From Saccharomonospora xinjiangensis XJ-54 (lineage in GTDB: Bacteria; Actinomycetota; Actinomycetes; Mycobacteriales; Pseudonocardiaceae), in contig NZ_JH636049.1 in assembly GCF_000258175.1 (NCBI RefSeq), forward strand, positions 3,511,482 through 3,575,481: a stretch of DNA of 64,000 bases, given 5' to 3'. Every line of letters starts with the position of its first letter. Position 1 is the first letter of the stretch. The notes under the pieces were generated by a model. It did not search any database. It was given only the letters and a program-made list of their open reading frames with translations, and was not told where the DNA came from. Of the stretch, positions 32,414-40,691 are shown piece by piece. The position numbers and the translations under genes were made by a program.

Positions 32414-33832
32414 ATGGTGGTCGCCGAGATGCTTGTGCTTGTCGCCTGCGTGGCGCAGTTCCTCGTGGTGCTCGACGTCTCGATCGTCAACGTGGCACTG
32501 CCCTCGATGGAGGTGGCGCTCGGGCTCGACAAGGCGGGCGCTCAGTGGGTCGTCAATGCCTACGTGCTGGTGTTCGCCGGGTTCCTGCTGGTCGGTGGGC
32601 GTCTTGCCGACCTTCTCGGGCTGCGCGGGGTCTTCCTCGCGGGGCTCGTCGTGTTCACGGCGGCGAGTCTGATTGGCGGTGCGGCCACCGACGCGGCGGT
32701 CGTCATCGCCTCCCGCGCAGGCCAGGGCCTGGGTGCCGCGGTGCTCGCCCCGGCAACGGTCACCATGCTCACCACCACCGTTCCCGAAGGGCCACGGCGT
32801 CATCGCGCACTCGCGGTCTGGACCGCGGTCGGCCTGGCTGGCGGCACCATGGGAAACCTCGTCGGCGGACTGCTGACGGAGTTCCTGTCCTGGCGGTGGG
32901 TGTTCCTCGGCAACGTGCCGGCCGGGATCCTCGCGCTGCTGCTCGGCCTGCGCGCTCTGCCGCGCGGTCACACGCCGCGCCGTCGCCGTCCCGTGGACCT
33001 TCCCGGCGCTGTGCTGGCCACCTCGGGGCTTTCCGCCCTCGCGTACGCCGTCGTCCGCTGGGGCTCGCCCGGCGGGAACTCGCCGTCCACCTGGGTGGCA
33101 CTGGCCGTCGCCGCAGGCGCGTTCGCGGCGTTCGCCGTGGTGGAGGTGCGCTTCGCGCGGGTTCCGCTGCTTCCGCCGAGCCTCCTCGGCATCCGGTCCG
33201 TCGTGCGAGGCAACGTCGTGCTGCTGCTCGTGGGAGCCTGCCTCAATCCGATGTGGTACTTCCTGACGTTCACGATGCGGGACGTGCTCGGGTTCGGACC
33301 GCTGCTCACGGGGCTCGGCTTCCTTCCGCACACGGTGCTCACCATCGTCGTCGGTGTCTGGCTCACGCCGAAGCTGATGCGCGTGGTGGAGCCGCGCACG
33401 CTCGTGGTGACGGGCGCTGCGGTGGCCGCGGCCGGGTTCGCGTGGCAGAGCGGGCTCGACGCAGGCACCGAGTATCTAGCCGGCATCCTTGGGCCCGCGA
33501 TTCTCATTTCCCTTGGCGGCGGGCTGCTCAACACTCCTGTCACAGTGCTGGCCACCAGCGGTGTGCCTGCCGACGACGCCGGTGCGGCGTCGGGGCTGCT
33601 CAACACCACCAAGCAGGTCGGAGGCGCACTGGGACTGGCCGCGCTGGTCGCCGTGTCCGGCTCGGCTTCGCACGGCGGCACACCGATCGCCGAAGGATAC
33701 GCACTCGCTTTTCTGATCATGGCGGTGCTCCTGGTGGCCACCGCCTGCTATGCCCTGCTGCTGCCTCGCTCGGTCTCGGTCGCCACAGCGGGCGGAGTGC
33801 GGGCTCGCGTAGCCGATGATCGGCGTGGGTAG
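32414..33832 (+). CDS. MFS drug efflux transporter, DHA2 (14-helix) type
   Basis: A 472-residue protein with about 14 membrane helices. DHA2 traits are FLVVLDVSIVNVALPSM in helix 1, WVVNAYVLVFAGFLLVGGRLADLLG (motif A region) and the helix 5 phrase PATVTMLTTT. Such pumps exchange protons for drugs or dyes. ATG at 32414 lies directly after the operator, so the transcript is probably leaderless, or the ATG at 32429 is used. It starts a rightward run that includes the next membrane protein 9 bases later. Confidence 0.92.
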   Translation: MVVAEMLVLVACVAQFLVVLDVSIVNVALPSMEVALGLDKAGAQWVVNAYVLVFAGFLLVGGRLADLLGLRGVFLAGLVVFTAASLIGGAATDAAVVIASRAGQGLGAAVLAPATVTMLTTTVPEGPRRHRALAVWTAVGLAGGTMGNLVGGLLTEFLSWRWVFLGNVPAGILALLLGLRALPRGHTPRRRRPVDLPGAVLATSGLSALAYAVVRWGSPGGNSPSTWVALAVAAGAFAAFAVVEVRFARVPLLPPSLLGIRSVVRGNVVLLLVGACLNPMWYFLTFTMRDVLGFGPLLTGLGFLPHTVLTIVVGVWLTPKLMRVVEPRTLVVTGAAVAAAGFAWQSGLDAGTEYLAGILGPAILISLGGGLLNTPVTVLATSGVPADDAGAASGLLNTTKQVGGALGLAALVAVSGSASHGGTPIAEGYALAFLIMAVLLVATACYALLLPRSVSVATAGGVRARVADDRRG

Positions 33833-33841
33833 CCCGCACCG

Positions 33842-35029
33842 GTGAGCGACACCGAGGAACCGGACCACCCGAAAACACCTCATGAAGACGCAGGGGACGG
33901 GGCGGGCGAACCGCCTCCGACCGTGGTCGTCGGCCTTCTCTGCGATCCCGGACTGCCGAGCGACGTGGTGAACGCCTTCGTCGGCGACCTCGAACACGAT
34001 CTGTCGGAACATGTCAGCGGCGCGGTCACGTGGGAGGTGCGCATGCGCACCGAGTCGCTCCGGATCGATGAGGACGGCACGGTGCCCATCGTGCGGCTCG
34101 CGCAGGTTCTTCGACCGGAGCTGGGTTGGGATCTCCTGCTGTGCGTCACCGACCTTCCCCGGCAGCTCAGCACCACGCCGGTCGTGGCGGACATCAGCGT
34201 CCGGCACGGCGTGGCACTCGCCTCGCTGCCCGCACTCGGTGTTGTGGGGGTGAAGCGGCGAATGCGGGACACCGTCCTCTACCTCGCGGGCGAGCTGGGC
34301 AGGGGCATCGTCGGCGGGCGAGCCGGGCGCGAGCGCCGACGCGCGGGCGGGAAGTTCACCCCGGTCGCCTGGGTGGATCGTCCCGACGCCGCCATCGAGG
34401 TGAGCCTCGTGCTCGTCGGCCTGTGGGGCAGGTTGCGGCTGCTGGCAGGCATGGTGTGGGACAACAAGCCGTGGCGGCTGGTTCCCGAGTTGTCCACCGC
34501 GCTGGCCGCTGGAGTCGCCGCCGCGGCGTTCGGCATCTTCTATAGCAGCATCTGGTTACTCGCCGACGCGCTGAGCGTGCGACGACTCGCGCTCGTCAGC
34601 CTTCTCGCGATCGCGGCGATGGTGGCGTGGCTGATCGCGTACAACCGGCTGTGGGAAAGTTCGGGATCGGCTCCAGAATCGCCAAGGACGAAGGTCGTCC
34701 TCTACAACCTGTCCTCGGTGGTGTCGCTGACCGTCGGCGTCGCGTCCTGGTACCTGATGTTGTTCGTGGTGACGTTCGCAGGCGCCTTCGCAGTGATCGA
34801 AAACGGGTACCTGGAGCGGACGCTGGGACATCCGGTGAATCTCGGCGACTACCTCACACTGGCCTGGCTGGCCAGTTCCATGGGCACGTTCGCTGGCGCA
34901 TTGGGGTCCAGTCTGGAGAGCGAGGACGCGGTGTACCGTGCCGCCTACAGCAGGAGGGAACGGCAACGGCGCAGGCGCACGCGGCAGGCGCGCGAGGCGG
35001 AAGAGGCACCCGGCAACGATGAGGCGTGA
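33842..35029 (+). CDS. Conserved actinobacterial membrane protein of unknown function
   Basis: A 395-residue protein. Residues 1-25 are acidic and disordered, residues 28-170 form a soluble alpha/beta part (VVVGLLCDPGLPSDVVNAFV, WDLLLCVTDLP), and residues 205-350 hold four to five membrane helices. The tail is Arg-rich. GTG at 33842 begins 9 bases after the MFS stop, so the two are cotranscribed, although no ribosome-binding site is clear. I cannot name a function; a link to the efflux pump is possible by position only. Confidence 0.75.
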   Translation: MSDTEEPDHPKTPHEDAGDGAGEPPPTVVVGLLCDPGLPSDVVNAFVGDLEHDLSEHVSGAVTWEVRMRTESLRIDEDGTVPIVRLAQVLRPELGWDLLLCVTDLPRQLSTTPVVADISVRHGVALASLPALGVVGVKRRMRDTVLYLAGELGRGIVGGRAGRERRRAGGKFTPVAWVDRPDAAIEVSLVLVGLWGRLRLLAGMVWDNKPWRLVPELSTALAAGVAAAAFGIFYSSIWLLADALSVRRLALVSLLAIAAMVAWLIAYNRLWESSGSAPESPRTKVVLYNLSSVVSLTVGVASWYLMLFVVTFAGAFAVIENGYLERTLGHPVNLGDYLTLAWLASSMGTFAGALGSSLESEDAVYRAAYSRRERQRRRRTRQAREAEEAPGNDEA

Positions 35030-35594
35030 ATCCTGGCGGGACGACGCGGCGCGATGGAACGCACGTTACGCGGCTACTCCTCCGGCGTTCGAGCCGCATC
35101 CGCTCGTGAAACAAGCGTGCGGGGTGGGATTCCCTGACGGGCCTGTGCTGGAGCTGGCGTGCGGCCGATCGGGGAGCGCGCTGGCGCTGGCGGCGCGGGG
35201 CCGCCGCGTCCTCGCGGTGGATACCTCCGACGTGGCGTTGCGGCAGCTCCGCACCGAGGCACATCGGCGTGGGCTCGGCGGCCAGCTGTGGTGTGTGCTG
35301 GCGGATGCCCGCGCGTTCGTCCCCGTGCGCGGTGCGTTCGGGCTGGTGCTGGCGACGCTGTTCTGGGACGCGGCCGTGTTCCGCTCCGCCCGTGAGGCCG
35401 TGGCGCCAGGCGGGCTGCTGGCGTGGGAGGCGCTCGCCGAGTCGGGCGAGGCCGGTGCCACTCGGTTCAGGGTGCGGCCAGGCCAACTCGCGGCCGAACT
35501 CGGCGAGCGTTGGGAGATCCTGGCCGAAGGCGAGGCAAGGACGCCGCAGCGGCACGGCACCTGCTGGGTGCTCGCGCGTGCGGCCCTGCGGTGA
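35019..35594 (+). CDS. Class I SAM-dependent methyltransferase
   Basis: A 191-residue small methyltransferase. After the start RRESWRDDAARWNARY comes the SAM motif I PVLELACGRSGSALALAARGR, then the acidic end VLAVDTSDVAL and motif post-II LVLATLFWDAAVFRSAREAVAPGG. The N-terminus resembles tellurite-resistance TehB-like and other small-molecule methyltransferases. ATG at 35019 overlaps the preceding gene by 11 bases, so it is translated from the same mRNA. The long upstream frame from 34938 is the previous gene read in another frame. Confidence 0.85.
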   Translation: MRRESWRDDAARWNARYAATPPAFEPHPLVKQACGVGFPDGPVLELACGRSGSALALAARGRRVLAVDTSDVALRQLRTEAHRRGLGGQLWCVLADARAFVPVRGAFGLVLATLFWDAAVFRSAREAVAPGGLLAWEALAESGEAGATRFRVRPGQLAAELGERWEILAEGEARTPQRHGTCWVLARAALR

Positions 35595-35826
35595 AACGGC
35601 GCTCTGTGCGCCGGTTGTTCGCTCCGCGCAGCGCGACGACGGCGAACTCGTCAAAGCTGCTACTGTCTTTGAGCTGAGTCGGGTGTGATCGAGGCACCGT
35701 CGAAGTTGTTGATCACCCTGCTGGACCGAAGCCGCGGCAGCCGAAGCCGGTTCTCAGGGTGTGGATCGTGGACAAGTCCGGGTCGTCCCCGATGCGGGCG
35801 TGCACCGTCGCTCCCACACTGAAGAC

Positions 35827-36015
35827 ATGGCAACCACCACCGTTGTGTCCCGTTCCCGAACCGACCGCATGATCGGTGGCGTCTGCGCGGGCATCGCACG
35901 CCGCTACGGATGGAGGACTCGCACCGTGCGGCTGGTCTTCCTCGCCTCGTGTGTGCTGCCGGGACCGCAGTTCCTGCTGTACCTGGTGTTGTGGGCCGTG
36001 CTGCCCGAGGAGTGA
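35827..36015 (+). CDS. PspC-domain small membrane protein
   Basis: A 62-residue protein that is almost entirely a PspC domain: SRSRTDRMIGGVCAGIARRYGW, then one membrane helix (VFLASCVLPGPQFLLYLVLWAVLP) and EE at the end. PspC domains act in envelope-stress sensing. ATG 35827 is the start that leaves just the domain; the frame upstream to 35761 is unrelated. The roughly 230 bases before it show nothing else. Confidence 0.88.
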   Translation: MATTTVVSRSRTDRMIGGVCAGIARRYGWRTRTVRLVFLASCVLPGPQFLLYLVLWAVLPEE

Positions 36016-36034
36016 GCGGGCCGGTCACCAGTGG

Positions 36035-36838
36035 TCACCAGTGGGCAGGGCGCGCCAGCCGCTCGGGAAGCCGGGTGCTCGCGTCGCCGACAGCGGCGTT
36101 GAGTTGCGCCTGGGTGAGGAAGAAGCACCCCGAGAGGTCAGCCCCCCGAAGATCCGTGTCGCGCAGATCGGCGCCGAGAAAATCCGCATCCCGCAGATCG
36201 GCTCTCCGTAGATCGGCGCCGATGAGGAGAGCGCCACGCAACGTGGACCCGCGCAGAGCGGCGCCGCGCAGCCGCCGTCCGGCCAGGTCGGCACCTCGGT
36301 GATCCCGGCCGTTGCCTGCCCGTGCCCTGACGGCCTGGCTCACCTCCGCCAGCAGCGGGCCGACCTGCTGGCGTTGTGCGGCGATGTCGGTGGCGGCGAG
36401 CTTCTCCGGCTCGGCACCGGCGAGCGCGTCGATGCGGTGGAACTCGCGACGTACCCGCTCGCGCAGTCGCGGGGCGGGAAGCTCCAGCGCTTCGGCGAGG
36501 TAGCCGAGGATCTCGTGAAGATGCCGCGCGACCGTGAAGGCGGCGAACATCGGCTGTGCGAGCCGGGGCTCGTCTCGCCAGTTCCGGCCACCGAAAGCCT
36601 GGGTGACACGCTGGCCCGCGCCGAAGCAGTCGAACACGGTGCACCCGGTGAAGCCCTTCGGGCGCAGCTCGGCGTGCACCCGGCAGCGGAATGACACGTC
36701 GAGGTGGTGGCAGGCGTCTCCCGCATCCTTGTCGGCAGGGAACCCCGCCGATTTCTGGAACGGCAGGGCAACGCAGCAGAGCCCCGCGCACCGCGAACAG
36801 TCGGCCCGCAAATCCTCCGGCGCCGCTACCGGCTCCAC
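36035..36838 (-). CDS. Pentapeptide-repeat protein with Cys-rich N-terminal domain
   Basis: About 267 residues. The first 60 residues carry a Cys cluster (C-x-x-C-x-x-x-C-C: DCSRCAGLCC), then a His/Asp-containing stretch typical of the CxxCxxCC zinc/iron binding family. Residues 190-235 are pentapeptide repeats (GADLAGRRLRGAALRGSTL, then GADLRRADLRDADF) that form a right-handed beta helix. GTG at 36838 is chosen because the upstream frame runs into tandem repeats. Such proteins can mimic DNA or shield topoisomerases, but no function is proven here. Tandem 28-bp repeats lie just upstream. Confidence 0.7.
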   Translation of the reverse strand: MEPVAAPEDLRADCSRCAGLCCVALPFQKSAGFPADKDAGDACHHLDVSFRCRVHAELRPKGFTGCTVFDCFGAGQRVTQAFGGRNWRDEPRLAQPMFAAFTVARHLHEILGYLAEALELPAPRLRERVRREFHRIDALAGAEPEKLAATDIAAQRQQVGPLLAEVSQAVRARAGNGRDHRGADLAGRRLRGAALRGSTLRGALLIGADLRRADLRDADFLGADLRDTDLRGADLSGCFFLTQAQLNAAVGDASTRLPERLARPAHW

Positions 36839-36879
36839 GGTTCCATCACATCCTTCGGGCTCGGCTGCCCCTGCTGTCG

Positions 36880-36963
36880 TCTCGCGGTGCGGGACATTCG
36901 GTTCTGGTCTCGCGGCGCGGGACATTCGGTTCTGGTCTCGCGGTGCGGGACATTCGGTTCTGG
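36880..36963. repeat. Three tandem 28-bp repeats upstream of pentapeptide gene
   Basis: Units at 36880-36907, 36908-36935 and 36936-36963 each contain TGCGGGACATTCGGTTCTGG (the second differs by one base earlier in the unit). A fourth, partial copy merges into the arm of the hairpin at 36965-37004. The shared core GGTGCGGGAC is complementary to one arm of that hairpin. Confidence 0.85.
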
Positions 36964-36964
36964 T

Positions 36965-37004
36965 CCCGTGGTGCGGGACGTCTTCCATCGTCCCGCACCA
37001 CGGG
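36965..37004. terminator. Strong hairpin with 16-bp perfect arms
   Basis: Arms CCCGTGGTGCGGGACG (36965-36980) and its exact complement (36989-37004) flank an 8-base loop, 22 bases after the stop of the leftward gene at 37026. It is probably that gene's terminator. The left arm has been copied into the adjacent tandem repeats. Confidence 0.7.
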
Positions 37005-37025
37005 AGGTGTGCCGCGCCCCGGTCC

Positions 37026-37844
37026 TCAGACGGGGCCTGCGCTCCTCGCCGCGTCAGCAGGGTGGGTCGCGAGCCAGCCCTCGTCGGCAGGCGGGGTGGC
37101 ATCGACGAGACGGGAGAAGAGTTCTATCACCGCGTCCTCCAGCAGGTGTGCCGTCGGCGCCACGACGGCCGCGATGTGGTCGTCGAGTGTCGTCGAATCA
37201 CTGCTCCAGGGGTGGGAGCAGGCGGCGATGAGCACAGCCTGCTCGATTGCCAGCCGCATCCTCCCGCACGCGGGAAGGAACGTTCCGGCGATGTCGAGTG
37301 TGGCGGCCACGGCGGCGTCGGCGGCGAGAGCGGAGAGCGCGCGTGACACAGCGGCCGACACGTCGGCGCCCGAGATGCCGTGGTCGTGCCATGGTGCGCT
37401 CGTCCACGGCCCCCACGACGCGCGGCGCACAGCGGCGAGGGGTGCTTCGATCAGCTCCGCCGCCTCGGCGACACGCAGCACAGGTGCTCCTTCGGCGAGG
37501 CAGGCCGCGGCCAGGTTCAACGAAGGAACGAGGCGCAGCCACGCCGGGGTGTGGACCCGTACGAGCCAGTCCATCGCGAGCAACGAGCGTTGCCGGTCGA
37601 GGCCGTCGCCCGAGGTGGCGGCGAGTCCGGGGACGAACTGCTTGAGCCGTTGCCGCTTCGCATGGGCGAGCCGCTCGCTCAGCACCGACGAGGTGGCGAG
37701 CAGCACCGGGGAGAGGCAGCGGGGGCGGTGGGAGTGGCGTTCGCCCGCGAACCATGCCACGGCTTCCGGCAGGCTCACCGACGAACTCCGGACCGGAGTG
37801 GCCTTCCCGGTGATAGTGATCGTGCCGAGGTCGCACGTCTCCAT
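37026..37844 (-). CDS. Hypothetical protein, helical and Ala-rich
   Basis: A 272-residue predominantly helical protein beginning METCDLGTITITGKATPV. It contains Trp-rich central segments (SWGPWTSAPWHDHG) and a long Leu/Ala-rich C-terminal half (SGADVSAAVSRALSALAADAA). I do not recognise a family. ATG at 37844 gives a compact globular start and is favoured over the 422-codon frame, which begins in unrelated Arg/Pro-rich sequence. It is followed by a strong hairpin and a pentapeptide-repeat gene in the same direction. Confidence 0.6.
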   Translation of the reverse strand: METCDLGTITITGKATPVRSSSVSLPEAVAWFAGERHSHRPRCLSPVLLATSSVLSERLAHAKRQRLKQFVPGLAATSGDGLDRQRSLLAMDWLVRVHTPAWLRLVPSLNLAAACLAEGAPVLRVAEAAELIEAPLAAVRRASWGPWTSAPWHDHGISGADVSAAVSRALSALAADAAVAATLDIAGTFLPACGRMRLAIEQAVLIAACSHPWSSDSTTLDDHIAAVVAPTAHLLEDAVIELFSRLVDATPPADEGWLATHPADAARSAGPV

Positions 37845-38325
37845 GTGCGCTTCCGCCCCCACCGCAAATCGGAATAATCTCGAAAACCCACGATCGTGGA
37901 AGGCTGCCGCCCGGGCAAGCAGGTCACCCGTACGGCCGAGTGTGACGTCGGTCCCCGCATAATGATCTCGGTCACCAGCGCGCGTTGCCGATTCAGCAGT
38001 CCTGTACGCGGATGTCGCGAGCAACTTTGCCGCTGGTGGGGCCCACGGTCGTTGGCGGCTGATGGTGTGCTGGTCGTGGCCGGTGCGACGGGCGGAGAGG
38101 CGGCCATGCCGGCGCGTGAGGGCGATGTCGCGAACGTCAGACCAGCGTCGCCGCGGGGAGAGGTGCGCACGGTGCTTTCGGCACCGCACTGGCTCAGCGC
38201 GAAGTCCTGCTTTCGTAAGGCCAACCCCGAGAGGTGTCAACGAAAGGGCAGGCAGCTCATGCGCTTGGGCTGGTGAGGGACATCCACGATGCAACGGCTG
38301 AAGGCCATACCCGTTTGGTCAGTGC
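37845..38325. other. Intergenic region without recognisable gene
   Basis: About 480 bases between two leftward genes. Frames on both strands are low-quality and lack ribosome-binding sites. No repeat or RNA structure stands out, though the base composition is slightly lower in GC towards the APH gene. Confidence 0.4.
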
Positions 38326-39117
38326 TCAGTAGAACTCGTCAAGAAGCCTGTAGAACGCGATTCGTTCCCCGTCAAGCTCCGGGATCCCATACTGATCGAG
38401 AAACAATGGGACCCATTTCTCGCCGAGTTCCTCGGCGATATCCCGAGTGGCCAATGCCACGTCTTGGTAGCGGTCAGCCAATCCCAATCGTCCGCAGTCG
38501 ATGAACCCAGAAAAACGGCCTTTCTCCACCATGATGTTGGGCAGACAGGCGTCGCCATGTGTGACGACGAGATCCTCACGACGTGGTTTACGCGCCCGAA
38601 GCTCGGTAAAGAGGTCGTCCAGTTCGACGTTCTGGTTCTCTTCATCGAGGTCATCCTGGTCCACCAAACCCGCGTCCAAGCGCGCTCGGGCCTGTTCGAC
38701 GCGGTGCTCGGCTCGATGGTCAAACGGGCAGGTGGTGGGGTCGAGTCGATGCAGATGATGAAGAGCCTGTGCCAAGATGGTCACCTTGGATGCGGGATCG
38801 ATCGACGCTGATAGCAAGTCCCTGCCAGGGACCGCGCTGAGCAACAGCCAGTGCTGCCCCGCTTCGCGCACCTCGTCGAGCACGTCGGCGCAGGGCACTT
38901 CGGTCATCGACAGCCAGCGCAGGCGAGCCGCTTCGCCTGGCAGTTCGCTGAGTGGACCGGCTGGTTCCGTTTTGATGAAAAGAGAGGGCTTTCCCTCGGA
39001 GTCGAGCCGATATACCGCCGCTTCCGAGCACCCGATCGTCTGTAAGACCCACTCGTAGCTGGTGAGTCGCTCTTTCCACGCTTTCGGAGGATGGAAGGAG
39101 CGCGTCTGGGTGGGCAT
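38326..39117 (-). CDS. Aminoglycoside 3'-phosphotransferase (APH family)
   Basis: A 263-residue kinase with the APH(3') hallmarks: the ATP lysine in LFIKTE (K49), then [11 protein letters not shown] with H187-D189 and N194 (catalytic loop) and [16 protein letters not shown] with D207 (metal site), ending in [12 protein letters not shown]. It phosphorylates the 3'-hydroxyl of kanamycin/neomycin-type drugs. The DNA is visibly lower in GC than the neighbours and codon use is less extreme, which suggests acquisition. It ends 380 bases left of the integrative element, outside its repeats. The ATG at 39117 is the only good start. Confidence 0.92.
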   Translation of the reverse strand: MPTQTRSFHPPKAWKERLTSYEWVLQTIGCSEAAVYRLDSEGKPSLFIKTEPAGPLSELPGEAARLRWLSMTEVPCADVLDEVREAGQHWLLLSAVPGRDLLSASIDPASKVTILAQALHHLHRLDPTTCPFDHRAEHRVEQARARLDAGLVDQDDLDEENQNVELDDLFTELRARKPRREDLVVTHGDACLPNIMVEKGRFSGFIDCGRLGLADRYQDVALATRDIAEELGEKWVPLFLDQYGIPELDGERIAFYRLLDEFY

Positions 39118-39499
39118 CGGACTCCTGATGCGTGATCGGGCGCTGTAGTGAACGAGATTCCGTTCAGGGTCTGTTCATATTACAGGGTGTAGTCGGGTTC
39201 TGACGCACCAGGGTTGAGCAGGTCCCGGGCGGGCGCCGGCTCGCGGGCGTTCGAATCGCCCATTGATCGCCTCCGTGGCCGCCTTGCTGGTGGCGGGCCT
39301 GTGACGCGCCTGCGCCGCGCTCGGTGCGTGGGCGGCGGGCTCCCTTTCAGTTCGAACCCGGTCGTGCCGGTCGGTGTGGCGGTACTGCCGTCTTCGCGTG
39401 GCGCTGGGACATGACGCCGGTTGCTCGGCTATGCGCACCGCGTAGCAGGCACGGCGAACATGGTGAGTTCCGTGCGTTTCGGTTGGCTTGCCGCAGGCA
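39118..39499. other. Region between APH gene and element left end
   Basis: About 380 bases with no gene. Frames are Arg/His-rich and inconsistent. A short AT-richer patch near 39170-39190 may be the APH promoter. The left copy of the attachment repeat begins at 39477. Confidence 0.4.
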
Positions 39500-39573
39500 T
39501 AAAAAATCCCCAGGCCGTTTGACCTGGGGTTTCTGTGCGCCATCAGGGACTCGAACCCCGAACCCGCTGATTA
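39477..39573. repeat. Left attachment repeat (attL) of integrative element
   Basis: Positions 39500-39573 are identical over 74 bp to 44592-44665, which is the 3' half of the intact tRNA-Lys gene plus its terminator. A 14-bp block to the left (39477-39490) is also repeated, so the whole imperfect repeat is 97 bp. This is the copy left behind on integration. Confidence 0.9.
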
Positions 39574-39733
39574 GCGGGCGACGTTTCGCGATGGTTTCTA
39601 TCGTCTGTCGATCACTGCCGCTACCTGCGCTGATGGCGAATTGAGGCAGCGTTTTCGTGTCGTTGGTCGGCGTCCTCTGCCGTTGTTTGGGTTGGGTTTC
39701 GTTTGGCTCCGCCCTGCACACTTGGGGTGGCCT

Positions 39734-39880
39734 GGTGTTCCATCCCGTCTGACCTGGCGTAGCCCGATCACGCCGTGTCAAGGGGGCAACCTTGCTCGTT
39801 GACCGGCGGCTGACGTTGCCAGGCTTGCCCCCTTGGCGCGGCGTGATAGCCCTTGGGGAGGTCAGACGGGATGGAACACC
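39734..39880. repeat. Long inverted repeat, 56-nt arms
   Basis: Arms 39734-39789 and 39825-39880 are complementary over most of their length; the outer 22 bases (GGTGTTCCATCCCGTCTGACC plus one) pair perfectly, and the inner ends pair again as ATCACGCCG and CAAGGGGGCAA. A 35-base centre contains a smaller CAAC/GTTG stem. Confidence 0.85.
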
Positions 39881-40095
39881 TACCGGACCACCGACGAACC
39901 GCAACTGCCGGCACTTTCCCCGGCCATCCCGGAGACCTGCCCGCCCGGCGAGGGCATCTCTTCTTCTCTCCTGGCGGTCCCGCCGTGGTTCCCGGTCGCC
40001 TGCCTTCCGCTCCCGGGTCCGCGTGCGGGACGCCGGGACCGGCGTCAGCCGCACGCCCGGCGACCCGCTGGCGCGGACCCACAGACAGCAGGCAG

Positions 40096-40116
40096 GCGGC
40101 CCCGGCGGGGCCGCCC
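40096..40116. terminator. GC-rich hairpin downstream of GNAT gene
   Basis: Perfect arms GGCGGCCCC and GGGGCCGCC with a 3-base loop, 45 bases past the leftward GNAT stop. It lacks a T-run; it probably terminates the GNAT/GntR transcript. Confidence 0.6.
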
Positions 40117-40160
40117 TTGAACATGTAGAGAAAGTCCTCACCGGATGTGTGCCGGGTGAG

Positions 40161-40691
40161 CTACGGGGCGGGGCTGACGTAGCAGTAGGCGGGCACGAGG
40201 CCGTGGCCTGAGTCGTGCTCGGTCACTCCGATCCTGCGCCATCCGAGACGTTCGTAGAGGCGAATCGCGGTCTGATCCTTCTCCATGACGTCCAGCACGA
40301 GGCGTAGCCCTTTACCGGCTGCGTGGTCCATCACGGCACGGGTGAGTAGTTCGCCCGCTCGATGTCCTCGGGCTTCGGGGTGGACGAACAGTCGGCCCAA
40401 CACGGCGATGTCCGCGGCTGCGCCCTCGGCGGTCTTGCGGAACATGACGGCCGCTGCGTCGGTGTCCGTGGGCTCGGTGATGCAGGCATGGCCGACGACC
40501 TCACCGGCCAGTTCGGCAACCCACGCCTTCACCAGTCCGGCGGGCTTGAGCCACGCTTCCGGGTCGGCGATTCCTTCGACGGGGTAGCCATCCGTCTCGT
40601 GCACGGCCACCAGCGCGGCAGCGCACGCGGGAAGATCGTCCTCGTGGCGGGGACGGACCACCGGGGTCGTCTGCTGGTGCGGCTCGAACAT
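40161..40691 (-). CDS. GNAT family N-acetyltransferase carried by the element
   Basis: A 176-residue GNAT protein. The core beta strand and pyrophosphate loop read LGRLFVHPEARGHRAGELLTRAV, where RGHRAG matches the Q/RxxGxG/A acetyl-CoA motif, followed by LVLDVMEKDQTAIRLYERLGWRRIG. Substrate unknown; drugs, amines and proteins are all possible. The ATG at 40691 overlaps the GntR stop (TGATG), so both are translated from one mRNA controlled by the repressor. In pSAM2-like elements a small gene in this position (Pra) is an activator, but this one is clearly an acetyltransferase. Confidence 0.88.
   Translation of the reverse strand: MFEPHQQTTPVVRPRHEDDLPACAAALVAVHETDGYPVEGIADPEAWLKPAGLVKAWVAELAGEVVGHACITEPTDTDAAAVMFRKTAEGAAADIAVLGRLFVHPEARGHRAGELLTRAVMDHAAGKGLRLVLDVMEKDQTAIRLYERLGWRRIGVTEHDSGHGLVPAYCYVSPAP

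Larger units (their letters stand above)
39574..40160. other. Left noncoding end of element with long inverted repeat
   Basis: No gene is credible here. The section holds a long imperfect inverted repeat (39734-39880), then a GC-rich tract with further short hairpins, ending in the strong hairpin at 40096-40116. In rolling-circle-type elements such noncoding structured ends often hold a replication or transfer origin. Confidence 0.6.

Noticed and set aside
37026-38294. 422-codon version of the 272-residue hypothetical gene
   Set aside because: The extra N-terminal 150 codons are Arg/Pro/Ser-rich and lack a ribosome-binding site; the ATG at 37844 gives a natural start.
39540-39580. A second tRNA-Lys gene at the left end of the element
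   Set aside because: Only the 3' half and terminator are present; the 5' half and the anticodon stem partner are missing, so it is the attachment-site copy.
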